Below are positions 1-12,415 of a DNA stretch of 64,000 bases, piece by piece. Position 1 is the first letter of the stretch. Each line of letters begins with the position of its first letter. Under the pieces are notes generated by a model. It saw nothing but the letters and a program-made list of their open reading frames with translations. It was not told where the DNA came from and did not search any database. The DNA comes from Carya illinoinensis (taxonomy: Eukaryota; Streptophyta; Magnoliopsida; Fagales; Juglandaceae), in assembly GCF_018687715.1 (NCBI RefSeq), contig NC_056760.1:5927501-5991500 (forward strand), written 5' to 3'. The position numbers were made by a program, and so were the translations under genes.

Positions 1-535
1 CTATAGGAAATTACCTTCTCACCCCCTCTCTTCAAAGCTTCACCAGGTTTGCCATGGCTGTTTTTCACCATCTGTAAACTCTCCCTCAGCACCTCTCGTA
101 GTTTACTCCAGCCATTACTACCTTCCTCTTCAGGGATGATAATGCAACAGTTTCTTCCCCCATCACCATACACCGCCACCTTAACAAATCGACCACGACT
201 ATTTGAGGACCTTTGCATGATAAAACTCCTGTAACCCTCCCTCCTAGATGAAAAGAACTCGTCTCTTTTATCTGTCACACAACCCTCCAGAGCTCCACCT
301 AGCCATTGCGTAGTCCCCAGTCCAAACAATAATTCTTGTTTAAACCTCCTTCCTCTCTCAGTAATGCGAATCAAACCACCCTCTCTCACAACTGAAAAAA
401 GCTTAGAGTCAATCACAAACTCCCGCCTGAAACCCATCCTATCCCCCGTCAACGTAAAAATCAATAACAAATCATCCTCGACGGCAGAACTTGAAAACAG
501 AAATGCTAAAAATTTGCACTTGTACGGAGAGAGAA
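1..535 (-). pseudogene. LINE ORF1-like fragment, cut by the left window edge
   Basis: Reading the minus strand from about 535 down to 1 gives one open frame with no initiating methionine. It contains VIDSKLFSVVREGGLIRITE, then TTQWLGGALEGC, then RGRFVKVAVYGDGGR and a stretch of the form IIIPEEEGSNGWSKLREVLRE. This pattern is common in the first open reading frame of plant L1-type non-LTR retrotransposons and in host-genome fragments of it. The remnant lies downstream of WAPL exon 7 in the same orientation as WAPL, so it is probably inside the next WAPL intron. The continuation is off the window. The family assignment is from memory of the motif, not from a search. Confidence 0.6.
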
Positions 536-600
536 ATTTTAGAGAGAGTCAAAGTAGAGCACTTGGTGGAATTATTGGGGTACCGGGAGCTTGAGGGTTG

Positions 601-875
601 TATGAATTCTTGACTCTAACAGGGATATTACCCTCTCTGGCTGGTCTCATTCTCATCATAATGTTCAACTGCTCTGCCCAAATGTACATCATCCATAAAT
701 TATGAAGAAAAGATATGTACAACTGATATTTTTATTCAATTTTAACCTCCTTAATTATATCATGAAAAAATTTATCCAAACTCTACCGAAACATACAAGC
801 ACAAACATATAATGATAAGAGATCCAAATAATGAAAGTGTGCACAGGGGAGCGATAGTAGTTTGCAACCAAGTAC
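601..875 (-). other. WAPL intron 7 sequence (partial)
   Basis: This is non-coding sequence between the WAPL exon 7 donor at 875/874 and the LINE remnant. No further exon was found, so exon 8 must lie left of the window. Confidence 0.5.
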
Positions 876-2477
876 CTTTGTAGTCCTCAGTCAAAGCCAA
901 TTCAGAAGTCTGATCAGACCCATTGGAGAGATTATTAGACTTTTCATCCTTGTAGGCAGCAGAAGAAATTCTATGTAGATAAATACCTAAAATCAAAACC
1001 AACAATTGCCAAAAGGTAAATAGAGAAGTGCTAATATAACAAAGACGGGATCAAGGCAATATTTACAGTAGTCGTGCTCTTTACATAACAAATAAGGAAG
1101 TAGTAGTTTCGTATAAGAAGCAACCCTTTTTTATTCTCAGTTACCTGAGAGAATCTTAATAAGACTTATAATGAGCTCTACAAAAGATAGTGGGGTTCCC
1201 AGAGGATCCAAGTTTCCTCTCATTCCAAGCAAATGGCTCTGTTATGGAGAAATCTATGTAAAAGACGTATCAAAAGAGAAAGAAACAAAGAAAACTCAAA
1301 GAATGCAAATTTCACGATAAGCTAAAATCACATTTCACTTCACCTGATTATCTTTACTAAGGAATGTGGCATTTTCCATTATCTTCAAACATTTCAATAG
1401 CTGCATCAGACTTTGTAGATTCAGTCCATTCTTGACATGCTGAGTGACTGAACCATGCTCCATCCAACCCTGCAATTAAATTTGGTAGTTTGAGAGCTTC
1501 CCCAAATAATATCAAATATAATCAATTCTATCGAAACAAACAGGAGAGAATATACAGAATCATTTTTTAATAATCACAACCATCAGTCAAAAATTAAGAC
1601 ACCTATAAAGTAAAAAAAATTATCATTGAGACAACATTAATTTAGATTTCATGAAGAAATGGCAGAAGTTAGAGGTGGCATTGATGGTTTCTCATGTCTC
1701 ATAAAATAAAAATAGTTGGATCGAAGAATTAGTGCTGGACAAATCTATAGAATGCACACATGACAAAGTGAAACATGTTATTCATCTTTTTTTTTCTTAT
1801 TGGTAAGCGCAGATTCTTCAAAAGTTATAGCACTATGACCTCTTGACATCTTCTACTTTATTTAGACCATTTCATTTGCAAAATGATGAAACAGATAATG
1901 AGATCAAACAAACATACAGGTTCACACCTCCATATCGGAATGACAATTCATGATGACTTCAAAGACGGCATCAAGTCCTCCAAGCTCTCTTAACTTTTCC
2001 TTGAAATTGCCCCCAGTCTTCCTTGCTCCACCAGTGGTTTCTAAATGCATGTAAAGACACACATAAGGGGAGGAAAACCCAGAAAAAACAAAAGATAGAG
2101 AAACGCATATAATATGGATATATAGGGCATAATGGTTTATCTACAAAATAACAATGTTTGCAGATAGCAAAGAATCCCACCCAAACTAAAAGAACAGAGT
2201 TTGACAATTTATTGTGTATTGACATACTAGCATCATAAATAAAATAAAATAAAAGCCATCATGGTTGTGAGAAGTATAAGATAGAGCAAAGGAAAACTCG
2301 CGATTCGGATCAGTAATTGACAAAAGAAGTAAACAACACATCTTCAAGGATTTAATGTCAGTTTGGATTAGGTTGATTATTGATAAATGCAGTTACAGGC
2401 AATCATGACTAGGTGTTGCTCTTGTATGTCTTCCGTGTACTTGGGTTATGCCTATTTCTATCAAGAAAAATTGTTTA

Positions 2478-2515
<38 letters not shown>

Positions 2516-5500
2516 TAAAAAAAAGGTAACAGGCATTCTGAACTTTGCAATGGGAAAGGAAAGACAAAAGAAGAGCTCTATTGGAAAACAGATCTTGAGC
2601 AGGGCAAAATATATGCTAGGAAAAATAAATAAATTCTTAAAACAAATGAAATCCCAATTCAGTTTCTAGCAGGTAAGCACCCAGATCCTGAAAAGCTCTT
2701 GATATTATAACTTGAAAAGGAAACTTGTTGGGGCCTACATATAGAATTACAAAGAATCAATTCACAAATTTACATAGCTTGATGCAGTATATTAGATTGT
2801 ATGTAGATCTATTTGAACGGGTTGGATCAGAATACATTTCACAAAATATATCCTTTTGATATGTTTTTTCACAAAATATATAAAATTGGGTGAGCCCTAT
2901 TAATCTTGATTGCACAAACCCCCATCCAAGTTCATCCCAACATAAAAATAACTATGAGCTTCTCATACAGAGTGCAGAAGGGGCTAATTCCTTGCATTAC
3001 CTTCAAGAGAGATAGTGGTCAAGCAAGCTTTTTCCATAGTCAACAAAGCTATCCATTTTGGGCATAGCTCTGGCCTTACCATTCCACGATCACCCTCAAA
3101 GCTTGATTTCAATTCCTTGCAACTCACAAGAACTTCCCAAACCTTGGAAACAATAGTAGAACTGGAGTCTACTCTTTTTGCTGCATCACGACATACACTA
3201 GTGACATTACGTAATGCTAGAAGCTTGCGGCCTATTTTTGGTTCTTTGTCTTCAGTAGACATCGAAACCATTGGGTTCAACAACTTGATTAGAAAATAAA
3301 TGCAGCTGGGTGATTCCAAAAGGTGATCATCTTGGCCCTGAAACAGTTAATTTAGACCTCAGGACTGTACTTCTATAATGAAAGGCATGCCCAAAGAATG
3401 AAGGTCAATTTTGAAAAATGAATAAACAAAATGATGCAAGTAAAAATTGCATATTTGAATGATCAAAAAGGTCCTATTACATAATTAAAAGTGAAAAAAA
3501 ATCTAATATATTCAGATAAATGAGTGAAGCGCCAAATACAAACGCTATTCACATATATGTTCAATATGTTTCATGCTTATAACCAACTTCCTTTCTCCAT
3601 ACTCATCACACAGCATCAAAAAAGATAGGATCTTTTTCTTTTTCTGAGATATAATTTACATAGAAAAGCACTTGAAAATGTCATAAAATGGGAGATATAA
3701 ATTTTGATGTAATACCTTTTCAATAACATATGAGTAAAACCTTTTATAACCCAAGAGAGGCCCACTATGCATTACAAATGCATCTATATAAGTTTGCATC
3801 TAGTTTAGTTGACATTAAATCCTACTCTTCTCTATCACTTCTGAATCAAAAGGAAAATTCTTAAAGCGTAATTGCCATGAAATCATGGGCCTTATGTAGG
3901 GTTTTGGCAGGTCCAAGTCAATTAACTTTTATCTCCATACTCAAAAAATACCACAATAGAAAATCTGTTTAATCGAAAAAGCCCTTTGATCGTGTGTACG
4001 AATGTTCTTCATTGGGAGAATTATCATCTTTTCATAAGTTTATAAGCACTATACATCACTGGTTATTGTACTTTGGCATGAATTATCGCATCACTTACAT
4101 CACTGGCTAAAACACAAAAAAGAGCTGCAGCAGCCAGATTGCTGGGTGAGTCATCGAAGCTAAGACCCAAAATAGCATCAACTATCATCTTTGCCATCCT
4201 GAAAGCAAGATAACTCAGAGATTAGGGTAAGAAACTCCCAATCTTGCACGAGTATTGGTTTCAGAAAGGAAATGAAGATATGCATATTCTTGATATAATA
4301 AAAAAGAAAACAAGTAGCTACGTTATAAGCAGGACAACACAAACCACCTCATCCTAACCGCTTGCATATAGCATTGTCTTAGATAGCCAAATCAAGGAGA
4401 AAATAAATTTCTTCAATGGTCAATATCTTATGGGAAAAGAAAATAAAAGAAAAGAAAAAGAGACTGCTCCAATGAAGCGCATTCAACATAGGAAAACTGT
4501 AACTCTCCTGTCATAAACAATTCCAAAAGCATAAATTTGACAATACTTCTATAATTATTTATAAGCACAGGCGGACTAACACTCAAACATATTATAAGCC
4601 ACAAGCTAGACTCACACAAGGGCGTGCAAATTTGTGCACTCAGACAGATGCATACTTCACACCAGCCCTATTCATCAGCAAATACTTCGAAAAAATTATA
4701 TAAAACCTAATCTTCGTGATTCATTCTTTTAATGAATCAAATGGGTAGTAACTTCTTGCATCATTAAAAAAGGTAACTAAAGTGTAAATTAACTGACACA
4801 TAATCAAGAAAATCCTGCCAATATCAGGAGTACTCGGTTAGATTATGATGACAACTAACTCCCCTTCCGATACAGCCAAGATCAAACTGCAAGGGGCTAA
4901 ACACGCCCCTATATTACACATTCCTACACGCCAATTGCTAGTCACACTAAGTTTTTTTAACAGAGCTCACACTGAACCGTCAATGAAGCTTCAAAGCCAC
5001 ATACGCACTTACAAGAACTTTATGAATCTATATAAAACATTCTTGTCATAATCTACAATTTAAACTGGGAAGACATGATAAGAAAACACCATATAACGCA
5101 TGTCCACAAACTTCAATTCAAGAACTTTCCAAACCAAAATTGGACTTTACATAGCCCCGTATGCAAATTCCAAACATACTTCCCCATTTCCAAGTAAATA
5201 CACATGCAATCTCACATTTTAACTCAAAACCCATTACAGGAATGATCGAAATTCACGTACCCTTGAGTCCGCAAAAGCCGTCTCTGCTGCACGGTGCCGC
5301 AGATAGACAGCAAAGACAACAAGCTCGCCCTCCTGATCCGAACGGGCTGACCCTTCCTGAGCCCATCCAAAGCAAAATTGACCTCGTCCACGTGCTCCAT
5401 CATCTCCCCGAACTCCTGGGCCTCCATCAGAGTCGAGGTGGCCGGAATCGACGGCCTGCTACAGTTATTGGTCACCTCCGGCTCCCTATTCCCGACCCTC

Positions 5501-5778
5501 CTCGGTTTCTTCGGCCTCCTAACAACGCCGTTTATCGAATCGTCAAAAGCGGGCCTCGAATTAAACCCGTAAGGGTCGGAGTCGGAGGCCCAGTGGTGGG
5601 AGGAAGATTCCTGGGACGAGAAGCCGAAACCGGTGCAGAGGCCGAGGCCGTGCTCTTGGGGGCTGTCTTCTGAGAGAGAGTCCTTAAAGTGGTCGTCGTG
5701 TGCGGCGTCGTTTAAGGTGTCGGAAGAGTAAGTCCTCGGAATGCCTCGGTTGCGACGACCGTAGGTTCGGACGATCAT
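876..5778 (-). CDS. WAPL: WAPL, wings apart-like cohesin release factor (N-terminal 466 residues, gene continues off left edge)
   Basis: WAPL binds cohesin and promotes its removal from chromosomes in prophase and meiosis; it acts in the nucleus. Coding exons on the minus strand: 5778-5261, 4198-4099, 3337-3001, 2040-1928, 1469-1344, 1238-1145 and 986-876. Phases agree throughout and all junctions are GT-AG. The start at 5778 gives MIVRTYGRRNRGIPRTYS, the conserved plant WAPL N terminus. It is followed by SSQESSSHHW, the EAQEFGEMMEHVDEVNFALD segment and RRASLLSLLSICGT. Later exons give DAILGLSFDDSPSNLAAAAL, ESPSCIYFLIKLL, GNFKEKLRELGGLDAVFEV and LKCLKIMENATFLS, all features of the WAPL armadillo-like domain. 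Arabidopsis WAPL is roughly 900 residues, so about half is missing to the left. No internal stop was seen in these exons. Confidence 0.93.
2408..2520 (+). mobile_element. LINE 3' tail ending in an (AT)16 microsatellite, in WAPL intron 3
   Basis: The segment TGTTGCTCTTGTATGTCTTC followed by a TGTACTTGGG and TTATGCCTATTTCTATCAA pattern is the 3' untranslated end that recurs at the ends of the L1-type elements in this window, for example at 28790-28876. It is followed by a pure AT dinucleotide run at 2481-2512. The orientation is opposite to WAPL. No coding part of the element remains. Confidence 0.55.
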
Positions 5779-6110
5779 CGTTGATTCTGGGTAGCGGTGG
5801 TGGGATTATCTCGAGTCGCTTGAACCGGGCATTTAGACGAAATTGAGGGGCTTTTGGGTAAAAATTTAAATTTGGGGTTAAAGAATTGAGGAGAAACGAC
5901 CAAGAAAAAGACAAATCGAAGAGCGAGCGAACGAGCGATGGAGTATATCCCTCTTAACTCGCTGCGTCTGTGTGTTTGTGTGACAAAGGGGGGGTCGAAG
6001 CGGCTGATTTTGGATCCGTATTATGAAATTCCGTGCGAGCTTTTGTTCGAACTCGAAGAGGCTGGCTACGTCTGGCCCAGTGCCTTTCCGGCGTTGATAT
6101 CAGATCTGGG
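5779..6110 (-). promoter_or_regulatory. WAPL 5' UTR and promoter region (extent unresolved)
   Basis: This GC-richer stretch lies directly upstream of the WAPL start codon and gives way to AT-rich spacer near 6120. It must hold the 5' UTR and core promoter, but I found no convincing TATA box or unique start-site signal. Confidence 0.4.
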
Positions 6111-6817
6111 GTAGTTTAGGCATCTCAAAAGTTGGAGATCTCAAGCCCTTTTCTTTCGTACTAAAATCTTTCAAATTAAATTATGGTTACAATTTTTTAA
6201 ATTAAATTATGTCTAATCATTTTAAAAATTAAGAATTATAATTTTTTCAATTAAATTATATCAAATCGTGTAAATAACATTTAATAAAAAAATTTAAATA
6301 AAATTATTCTCCCCGTATTTTTTAACGTGCCATGCATGTCTTGCCAATATATATATATCTGCCTTTTTAAAATAAATAAATAAATTCTTTTAATTTAGTG
6401 ATTAAAAAATTATTGTTTAATAATATTCTATTTTTAAAAAAAATATTTAATAATATTTAAAAAATGATGCAAAAAAACTAAAAAACCAAAAGCAGTGAAG
6501 TGCAACGGGATCCCAACACCATCCTTCTTCCAATATACCTCACCTTATAAACCTTGATCTTTTATAATCTCCAACTAAATTTCCTCCATCATGTCCAGTC
6601 TCTAAGTTGATCACAACAACAATATTCAATCAGAACCGCTACGTACAACCGACTTGCGGAATTGCCGTATAACCGGATGATGTGGTAAGTTGTCATGTCA
6701 TCATTTGACAAAAAAAAATGAAATGAAAATGGAAAGAAGAAGAAAGCGGACTGAACCCAACAACACTTCACCCAGTGACTGAAAACTAGAGTGAAAGAAA
6801 CAAAAGAGACTAGTCAT

Positions 6818-7027
6818 TGTTTGGCTATAAAGAATTTTTATCTTAAATATAAAATTATCATCTCATTATTATAATTTTTTTAAATTTTTATATAAAATAT
6901 AATAAATAATGTAAATTTTTTCCTACTTTTTCAAATTTTAAAATAATAATAATATTAAAATATAATATTTTAATATTTAATCTTAACACTCAAAATTCTC
7001 ATTTGAGAAATCTCAATAACCAAGCAG
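6818..7027. mobile_element. AT-rich MITE, 'TTTGGYTA' family, copy 1
   Basis: The element begins TGTTTGGCTATAAAG and ends in ATAACCAAGCAG, whose reverse complement starts TGCTTGGTTAT, so the ends form imperfect terminal inverted repeats. The interior is about 85% AT, with blocks such as ATAAAATATAATAAATAATG and TTTCAAATTTTAAAATAATA that recur in the copies at 8957, 14792, 14989 and 51175. It codes for nothing. The superfamily is undetermined because I could not fix a target duplication. Confidence 0.5.
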
Positions 7028-7108
7028 ACTAAGTGAAACGTATAAGGAAGAAAGAAGAATGAAGAAACTGAGAAGTCCCTATTTTTGTTGGCCAAACCCA
7101 TTTCTATA

Positions 7109-7235
7109 GAGCATTTCGAGTGTAAAAACGCTCAAATCTATTTTTACAGAGCATTTCGAGTGACTAAAAAATGTCCAAAGTAATACTTTTGAGTGACTGA
7201 AAAATGCACAAACCAGTGCTTTCGAGAGTGACTGA
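7109..7235. repeat. Imperfect short direct repeats (AGAGCATTTCGAGTG)
   Basis: AGAGCATTTCGAGTG occurs at about 7109 and again 40 bases later. It is followed by degraded versions with GAGTGACTGAAAAATGCAC and CGAGAGTGACTGAAAA. No function can be inferred. Confidence 0.4.
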
Positions 7236-8241
7236 AAATTTGGAAATGACAGGAAAATGGCACAAAAACATGTTCCAAAAAATAAAAAACAAAAAAATGT
7301 TCAAGAATGAGAAAGAGAAAGGAATTTACCAAAAGAAATGAGAAACTAAGCGGAAATTACCTACAAGCTGAGATTGAACCAAAAATGCTGGGGCTCTAGG
7401 CGTATACCCATTTAATGGAGGACTTAATTCTTATTAGGAGCTTGAGGAAAAAAAAACAGAGCTGTAGAATATATAACAAAGCTCTATTTTTTATTTTTTT
7501 TTGTATTTGGAAGATTAATTGGTTGGATCTATTGTTTATAATCTATGCTGAGATTCTTATGCATCTTTGCATCAGTTTTAGGTGAGTCCAATGCCTCTTT
7601 CTATCGTCTTTCGAAGTTCTATTTTTTTTTTTTAATAATGGAGTTTCTTCATCTCCTGGTTGTTAATCTTGATCCAAGGTCATTGGCAATCTTCATTAGG
7701 AAGACGAAAAGAGCAGTTGAGGGAGGAAAAATATGATGGAACGCTATATATGAAACGCACAGTTTTATTTTTCCACGTGGACGCGGTTACTCGGGGGTTT
7801 CTCCAGTCGGTTGCAAGAGGAATTTTTCTTTTACAAATACAAAATTGAAATTTTATGGTAGGCATTTGCAATATTATAATAATATTGTGAGATAATAATA
7901 GAGTATAAATAAATTATATTTTTGTCTATAATATGTTCTTAAAAAATATAATTTATATATAATTTTAATAACATAATAATTTTTAATATATTGAGAATAT
8001 CGTGTAGTTCATATTTTATATTTTATTTAAAAAATAGATAAATTAAAATTTACATAAAAAATTTATTTTTAACACTAAACTATATCCTTTTTATTGCGGT
8101 GAAATTTGTAAATTTTAAAATTAAAAAATTTATTTCTATATTAAATATTAAATTATTCAGTCTCTAATACATGTAAATATTTAGAATGGAATCCTCTTTT
8201 ATGTAGTTAATTTTGAAACAGTCCCACCCATCGCGTTGCTA

Positions 8242-8395
8242 GAAAATAAAGAGAAAATATTGAGAGCAATTACTATTTATCACTATACACCACACATCTT
8301 ATAAAAAATAACTATATATCTTATAAAAAAATTCTTATATTTTATAAAAGTATAATATAAATAATCGCTGATGTATAGTAAATTTTGAAAATAAA
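8242..8395. mobile_element. Mutator-type MITE, copy 1, with perfect 9-bp target-site duplication
   Basis: The element occupies 8251-8386 and is flanked on both sides by GAAAATAAA (8242-8250 and 8387-8395). It starts GAGAAAATATTGAGAGCA, includes ACTATACACCACACATC, and ends GATGTATAGTAAATTTT. A second copy of the same family, with its own different 9-bp duplication, is at 44305-44476. A 9-bp target duplication with ends beginning G and long imperfect inverted repeats is the Mutator (MULE) signature. No coding capacity. Confidence 0.8.
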
Positions 8396-8956
8396 TAATT
8401 TTTTTTTATGGAAGCATATAAATGTCTTAATTAATTCTTGACAGGTTCAGCTTCTTTGATGGGATGGTCAATTTGATACAGTAGGATCACTTTTAATACA
8501 GATAAAAATAAAAATCATACTAACTGTTGGCTTTGAAAATTTACAGATGTGATGCTGATGGCAAAACTGAGAATCAAAACTGATGACAAAGGACAATGCT
8601 ACTCTGTACCAGCTTTGCCTCTGATGTAAATTATTTTTTAAAATTAAATATTAAAAAAATACTCACATACACTTTCAGAGTGTTAGTAGTTGAATCGATA
8701 TAAATTTAATTATAAAATTTATTTATTTATTTATTAACAACATAAAATAATAAATTTAATAAATTTATCGTTATTCTATTATAATATTAATTATAATATT
8801 TTTATTTATTTTAATTTTAATTATAATTTAAATATTTATCGAATAGTAAGATAGTAATTAAAGCCAATGTACGTCCACAGTTGCATAACTATGAGCTTGG
8901 AAGTTGGAAACCAAAACTTCATAGCAAACACTTTGCTCATAAACTACAATGAGGTA
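8396..8956. other. AT-rich intergenic spacer
   Basis: No open frame, RNA gene or clear repeat boundary was recognised between the two MITEs. Confidence 0.4.
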
Positions 8957-9156
8957 CTATTTGGTTACGTAATTTAGATGATATGAAATAAAATATTTTA
9001 AATAGTAATAAATAAAATATTATTATAATATAAATTTTTAATATTAATTTTATATTGGAATTTGAAAAAGTTGAATTATTTATTATATTTTGTATGAAAA
9101 TTTAAAAAAGTTATAATGATTAGATGAGATAAGACTGTTTAGTTTTTGATAACCAA
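8957..9156. mobile_element. AT-rich MITE, 'TTTGGYTA' family, copy 2
   Basis: It starts TACTATTTGGTTACGTAATT and ends near TTTTTGATAACCAATTC, giving imperfect inverted termini. The interior shares TTGAAAAAGTTGAATTATTT, TATTTTGTATGAAAATTT and AATGATTAGATGAGAT blocks with the copies at 6818, 14792 and 51175. Confidence 0.5.
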
Positions 9157-9908
9157 TTCGGATTGCCCAATCAAACATGGGAAGAGAACGTTTTTGTAAC
9201 TCATTGGAGTTTGCAGAGGAAGAGAACCAATTTGAACACGGGAAATGTTGGAGGAGGGAGCTAGCGAAGTTACATCCCTTGTTCCTCGAGTTATTCTCAT
9301 CTCTGCTAGTGCTAGTCACTCTGTCGCGCTTCTCTGTAAGCTCCTAATTTCTCCCCTTTCCACAATTCTGGGTTTTCTTGTTTACAAGTCATTGACTTTA
9401 GTGGTCCAGTGATCGTTGTTCCTATTTTTTTCATCATGATGCGAATCAGTGACGAAAAATGGAATGCAATCTAGAGTCTTACATGAGTCGAGTGCAAGTT
9501 ATTGTTTCTAGGATGGAGAGAAGTTTCGAAAGGGATCGTGGGAGACGACGATTTAGGATTTGGGCATGGGATTTCAAATGGGAGAAATTGCAGAGAACTT
9601 CATCAGCATGAGATTGTGGGATTTGAGCTTGGGATTGGGGTGAAATGAGATTGTGCTTTTGAGACAAATATGACTTTTATGAGTTGTGGATCACGGGAAA
9701 GAGGAATAGAAAGCGGGAGAGTGAAATTTTTTTATGTCAAAATAATATTAGCTAGTGTTCAATAGGTTTGGAAGTAATCAAAATTAAAAATATTGGAATT
9801 TTGTTGAGTTTAGTACAATATCTTTTTATGCAATCTAGTTAAACTTTAATCAAAATATAACTTTATTAAATCCACTACTAATGATAGTGGGTGCATTTTG
9901 AGAAAGCA
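9157..9908. other. Unassigned low-copy-looking sequence between a MITE and an LTR element
   Basis: This stretch has a more balanced base composition than its surroundings up to about 9720. It contains short frames on both strands (9083-9319 and 9479-9667 minus, and a plus frame from 9178), none of which I recognise. It could be a gene remnant or a former 5' exon. No function is claimed. Confidence 0.35.
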
Positions 9909-9913
9909 ACTAA

Positions 9914-10681
9914 TGATGGGTCCTAAGACGGACCAAGTCTTAAGGATCAACTATAAGATTAAGAGTCAAGAAAATCAAGGAAGTAATGCAAGAATTGATA
10001 CAATCCAGTTAGGATGAAGTTAGTAAGAGCTCAACACTCAAGATGGGCTTGACGGAAGGAGAATCAATTTTAATCAATTTGATACAAGCTAAGGAAGAGA
10101 CCAACAGAGCAACTTGACTTTAAGGCTTTCAATTTAGTTAAGTCATTCAAAAGACTTATTTTATTAGTTTAGAATAATTGGGTTTATTATGAGAATGGCT
10201 TGAGGGCACGTTGAGAAATCTTAAACTAGGGTTTCAAGGAGTTACTGTAGCGCGACGCTATTCATGGTACTATAGTGCTGAATTGTTCATTTGAGGGTAT
10301 TTTTGGAAAGGTGCCTTATTTTTTGCCTAGAATTACTTTTGTTAGAGAGTATTTAAACATCTTGTGGCTGTCCACTTCAGGTGAGACATTATTGAAATTG
10401 ATAAATTTTATTTATTGTGAGTTGAGTTGATCTCCTCTTGTTCTTGATTGAACGTTTGAACTTATCAAAAGTAAATCACAACATTTTTGGTGTTTCTCCT
10501 TATAATCTGGGCTCTTGAGACGGGTTTTTCAATGGGTCTAGATTTTAATATAATCTAGGTTCTTAAAACTAGTTTTCAACAGGTCTAGATTCTCCATCCG
10601 TAGACTTGATTTTGGCTTTCTTGGTTTAGTTTTCCAATATTGTTGTTGGATCTTAAAACGAGTCGATTGGGATTCACATCA
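9914..10681 (+). repeat. 5' LTR of the Ty3/gypsy element
   Basis: It begins TGATGGGTCC and ends GATTCACATCA. It aligns along its whole length with 13844-14611, for example in the shared segments GGCTTGACGGAAGGAGAA (3' copy GGACTTGACGG), GAGTTGAGTTGATCTCC and ATTGTTGTTGGATCT. Confidence 0.88.
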
Positions 10682-11520
10682 TTTGGTATTCAAATCTCGG
10701 TTTCCAATCAGGTCTGATTCTATTTTTTATTTATTGCATCGTAAATTCTAGGACTTCGATGTTCTACGGTTACAAAAAAAAAAAGTACAAAAATTCGTTT
10801 TTCTTTGGACTGTCAAATGATTCTATTATTTGGGTTTCTGCTCATCATTATAGGGTGGCTAAATTTCTCGTTTGAGGGCTGCCAAAATTTGCACTATCAA
10901 GGATTTGAAATTTCTAGAGTTTCCTGCATTTATAAGTTTTTCAATTGCTTGGAGTTCCGTTTAATTGATTTTCTTATATTTCCTTATCAATTTTTATGTG
11001 TTTGAATTCAATTGTTTTATTATCACAATTGAATATTTCTGTTTGTGGTTGAAGTGTTGAGAAAAGAAGAGAAAAACAAAAAGAAAAAAAGGGAAATGAA
11101 ATGAAATGAAAGGAAAATAAAAGAAATCCAAAATTTTATTTTATTGATTGAGCCTTATCATCAAAGAGGCTGAATAGATATCATTATAGTTGGTATCTTG
11201 TCTTATGATTACACTTTCTCTCGTATTATTTTCTTGAGTTTCGTGTCATTTTATTCTTTCCGTGTTTTCTCTTGTTTATTGTTTCTTGTACCTAATTTCT
11301 AGTTGAAAAAAATAAGGTTGTATTGTCTGGATTGAGTTCAATTAGTTCTTAAAGAATTTGAGTGGGAAAACTCTTGAGGTAAAAAATAAGAGAGTGAGAT
11401 ATCATTATCAGGAAAAAATCAATTAAGAGTAACACATGAGTAGAGTGTCATTATTCGAACGTAAACATGTAAGGGAGTATGTGAGGTTTTTTCCACTAAC
11501 ATTCTTTTGTGCAGTGCATT

Positions 11521-11763
11521 ATGATGTCTCGCACAACATCGAAGGGGATGTCAGACAATTCATACTTTGTATTGCAATCCATGTAACAAAAATTTGAAAA
11601 GTTAAATTTGGCATTGGAGGAAGTAAATGATAGGATGGATCAACGAGGTACATTAATTAAGAATATGCAAGGTGGGAGATATAGGAAGAGATGTGAACAT
11701 AAGTATGAGAATGAAGGGCATGGTGAGTCTCTTATCACTAAGCGTGCTCTCAATGCCTAAGTT
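11521..11763 (+). pseudogene. Ty3/gypsy gag remnant
   Basis: An ATG at 11521 opens MMSRTTSKGMSDNSYF, followed within 60 bases by an in-frame stop. Past the stop the frame goes on with a glutamate- and lysine-rich stretch and RGTLIKNMQGGRYRKRCEH. The position between the primer-binding site and the protease fits gag, but no zinc knuckle is recognisable. The preceding 10700-11520 is leader sequence with no coding signal. Confidence 0.45.
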
Positions 11764-11775
11764 AAAATAAATGAT

Positions 11776-12180
11776 ATGGAGCAGCAAAGAGATAATATTT
11801 TTTATACTATATGCCACATTAACAACAAAGTATATAATATGATCATTGATGGAGGGAGTTGTACTAATGTGGCTAGCACAGCTTTAGTTGAGAAATTAAA
11901 TTTGCCTACCTTGAAATACCCTAGACCATACATATTGCAGTGGTTGAATGATTATAGGGAGGTTGAGGTAAATAAGCAAGTGCTTGTATCTTTTTCAATT
12001 GAAAAATATCGGGATAAGGTACTTTGTGATGTTGTGCCTATGCATGATGGCCATATTTTGTTGAGGAGGCCGTGGTAGTATAATAGGAGGGTAATACATG
12101 ATGGGGTCAAGAACATGTACAGTTTTGAAAATGATGAAAAAACAATCAAACTTGCTCATTTAACTCTAACAAAGGTCCAT
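11776..12180 (+). pseudogene. Ty3/gypsy aspartic protease (retropepsin) remnant
   Basis: The frame reads IFYTICHINNKVYNMIIDGG followed by SCTNVASTALVEKLNLPT. The I-I-D-G-G-S segment is in the place of the catalytic aspartate motif. It continues with VLCDVVPMHDGHILLRRPW, the conserved end of the gypsy protease domain (family form HILLGRPW). A stop follows the tryptophan at about 12076. The downstream frame resumes with NRRVIHDGVKNMYSFEND, so the stop interrupts a once-longer polyprotein. Confidence 0.75.
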
Positions 12181-12219
12181 GAGGACCAACTGAAGTTGAA
12201 AAGTAAGGTTGATCAAAAA

Positions 12220-12415
12220 AGAAAGTGTGAAAGTGAGATTAAGAAAAAAAGTAATAGTGATGCCAAAACCTCAAGAGAATGAGAGAGTGAAAAGAACAAA
12301 AAAAGTGAAGAAAAAATAGAGAGTGAAAAGAATAAAGAGATAGTGAAGAAAAATAGAGAGTGAAAAAAGAAGAGATAATGCAGAAAATAAGAGGAAAACA
12401 AAAGGGAAAGTGAGT
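12220..12415. repeat. Purine-rich low-complexity tract inside the Ty3/gypsy element
   Basis: The plus strand is an almost uninterrupted purine run built on GAGAGTGAAAAGAA, translating to lysine, serine and glutamate. It links the protease and reverse-transcriptase remnants. The apparent frame on the opposite strand (12213-12431) is only phenylalanine, leucine and serine. Confidence 0.6.

Larger units (their letters stand above)
6111..8241. other. AT-rich intergenic spacer with one MITE and short direct repeats
   Basis: Apart from the MITE at 6818-7027 and the direct repeats at 7109-7235, I recognise nothing here. Small open frames such as 7545-7736 have no family resemblance and no splice context. 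Confidence 0.4.

Noticed and set aside
5161..5673. 170-codon open frame on the plus strand
   Set aside because: It is the antisense of WAPL exon 1, which has clear family similarity on the minus strand.
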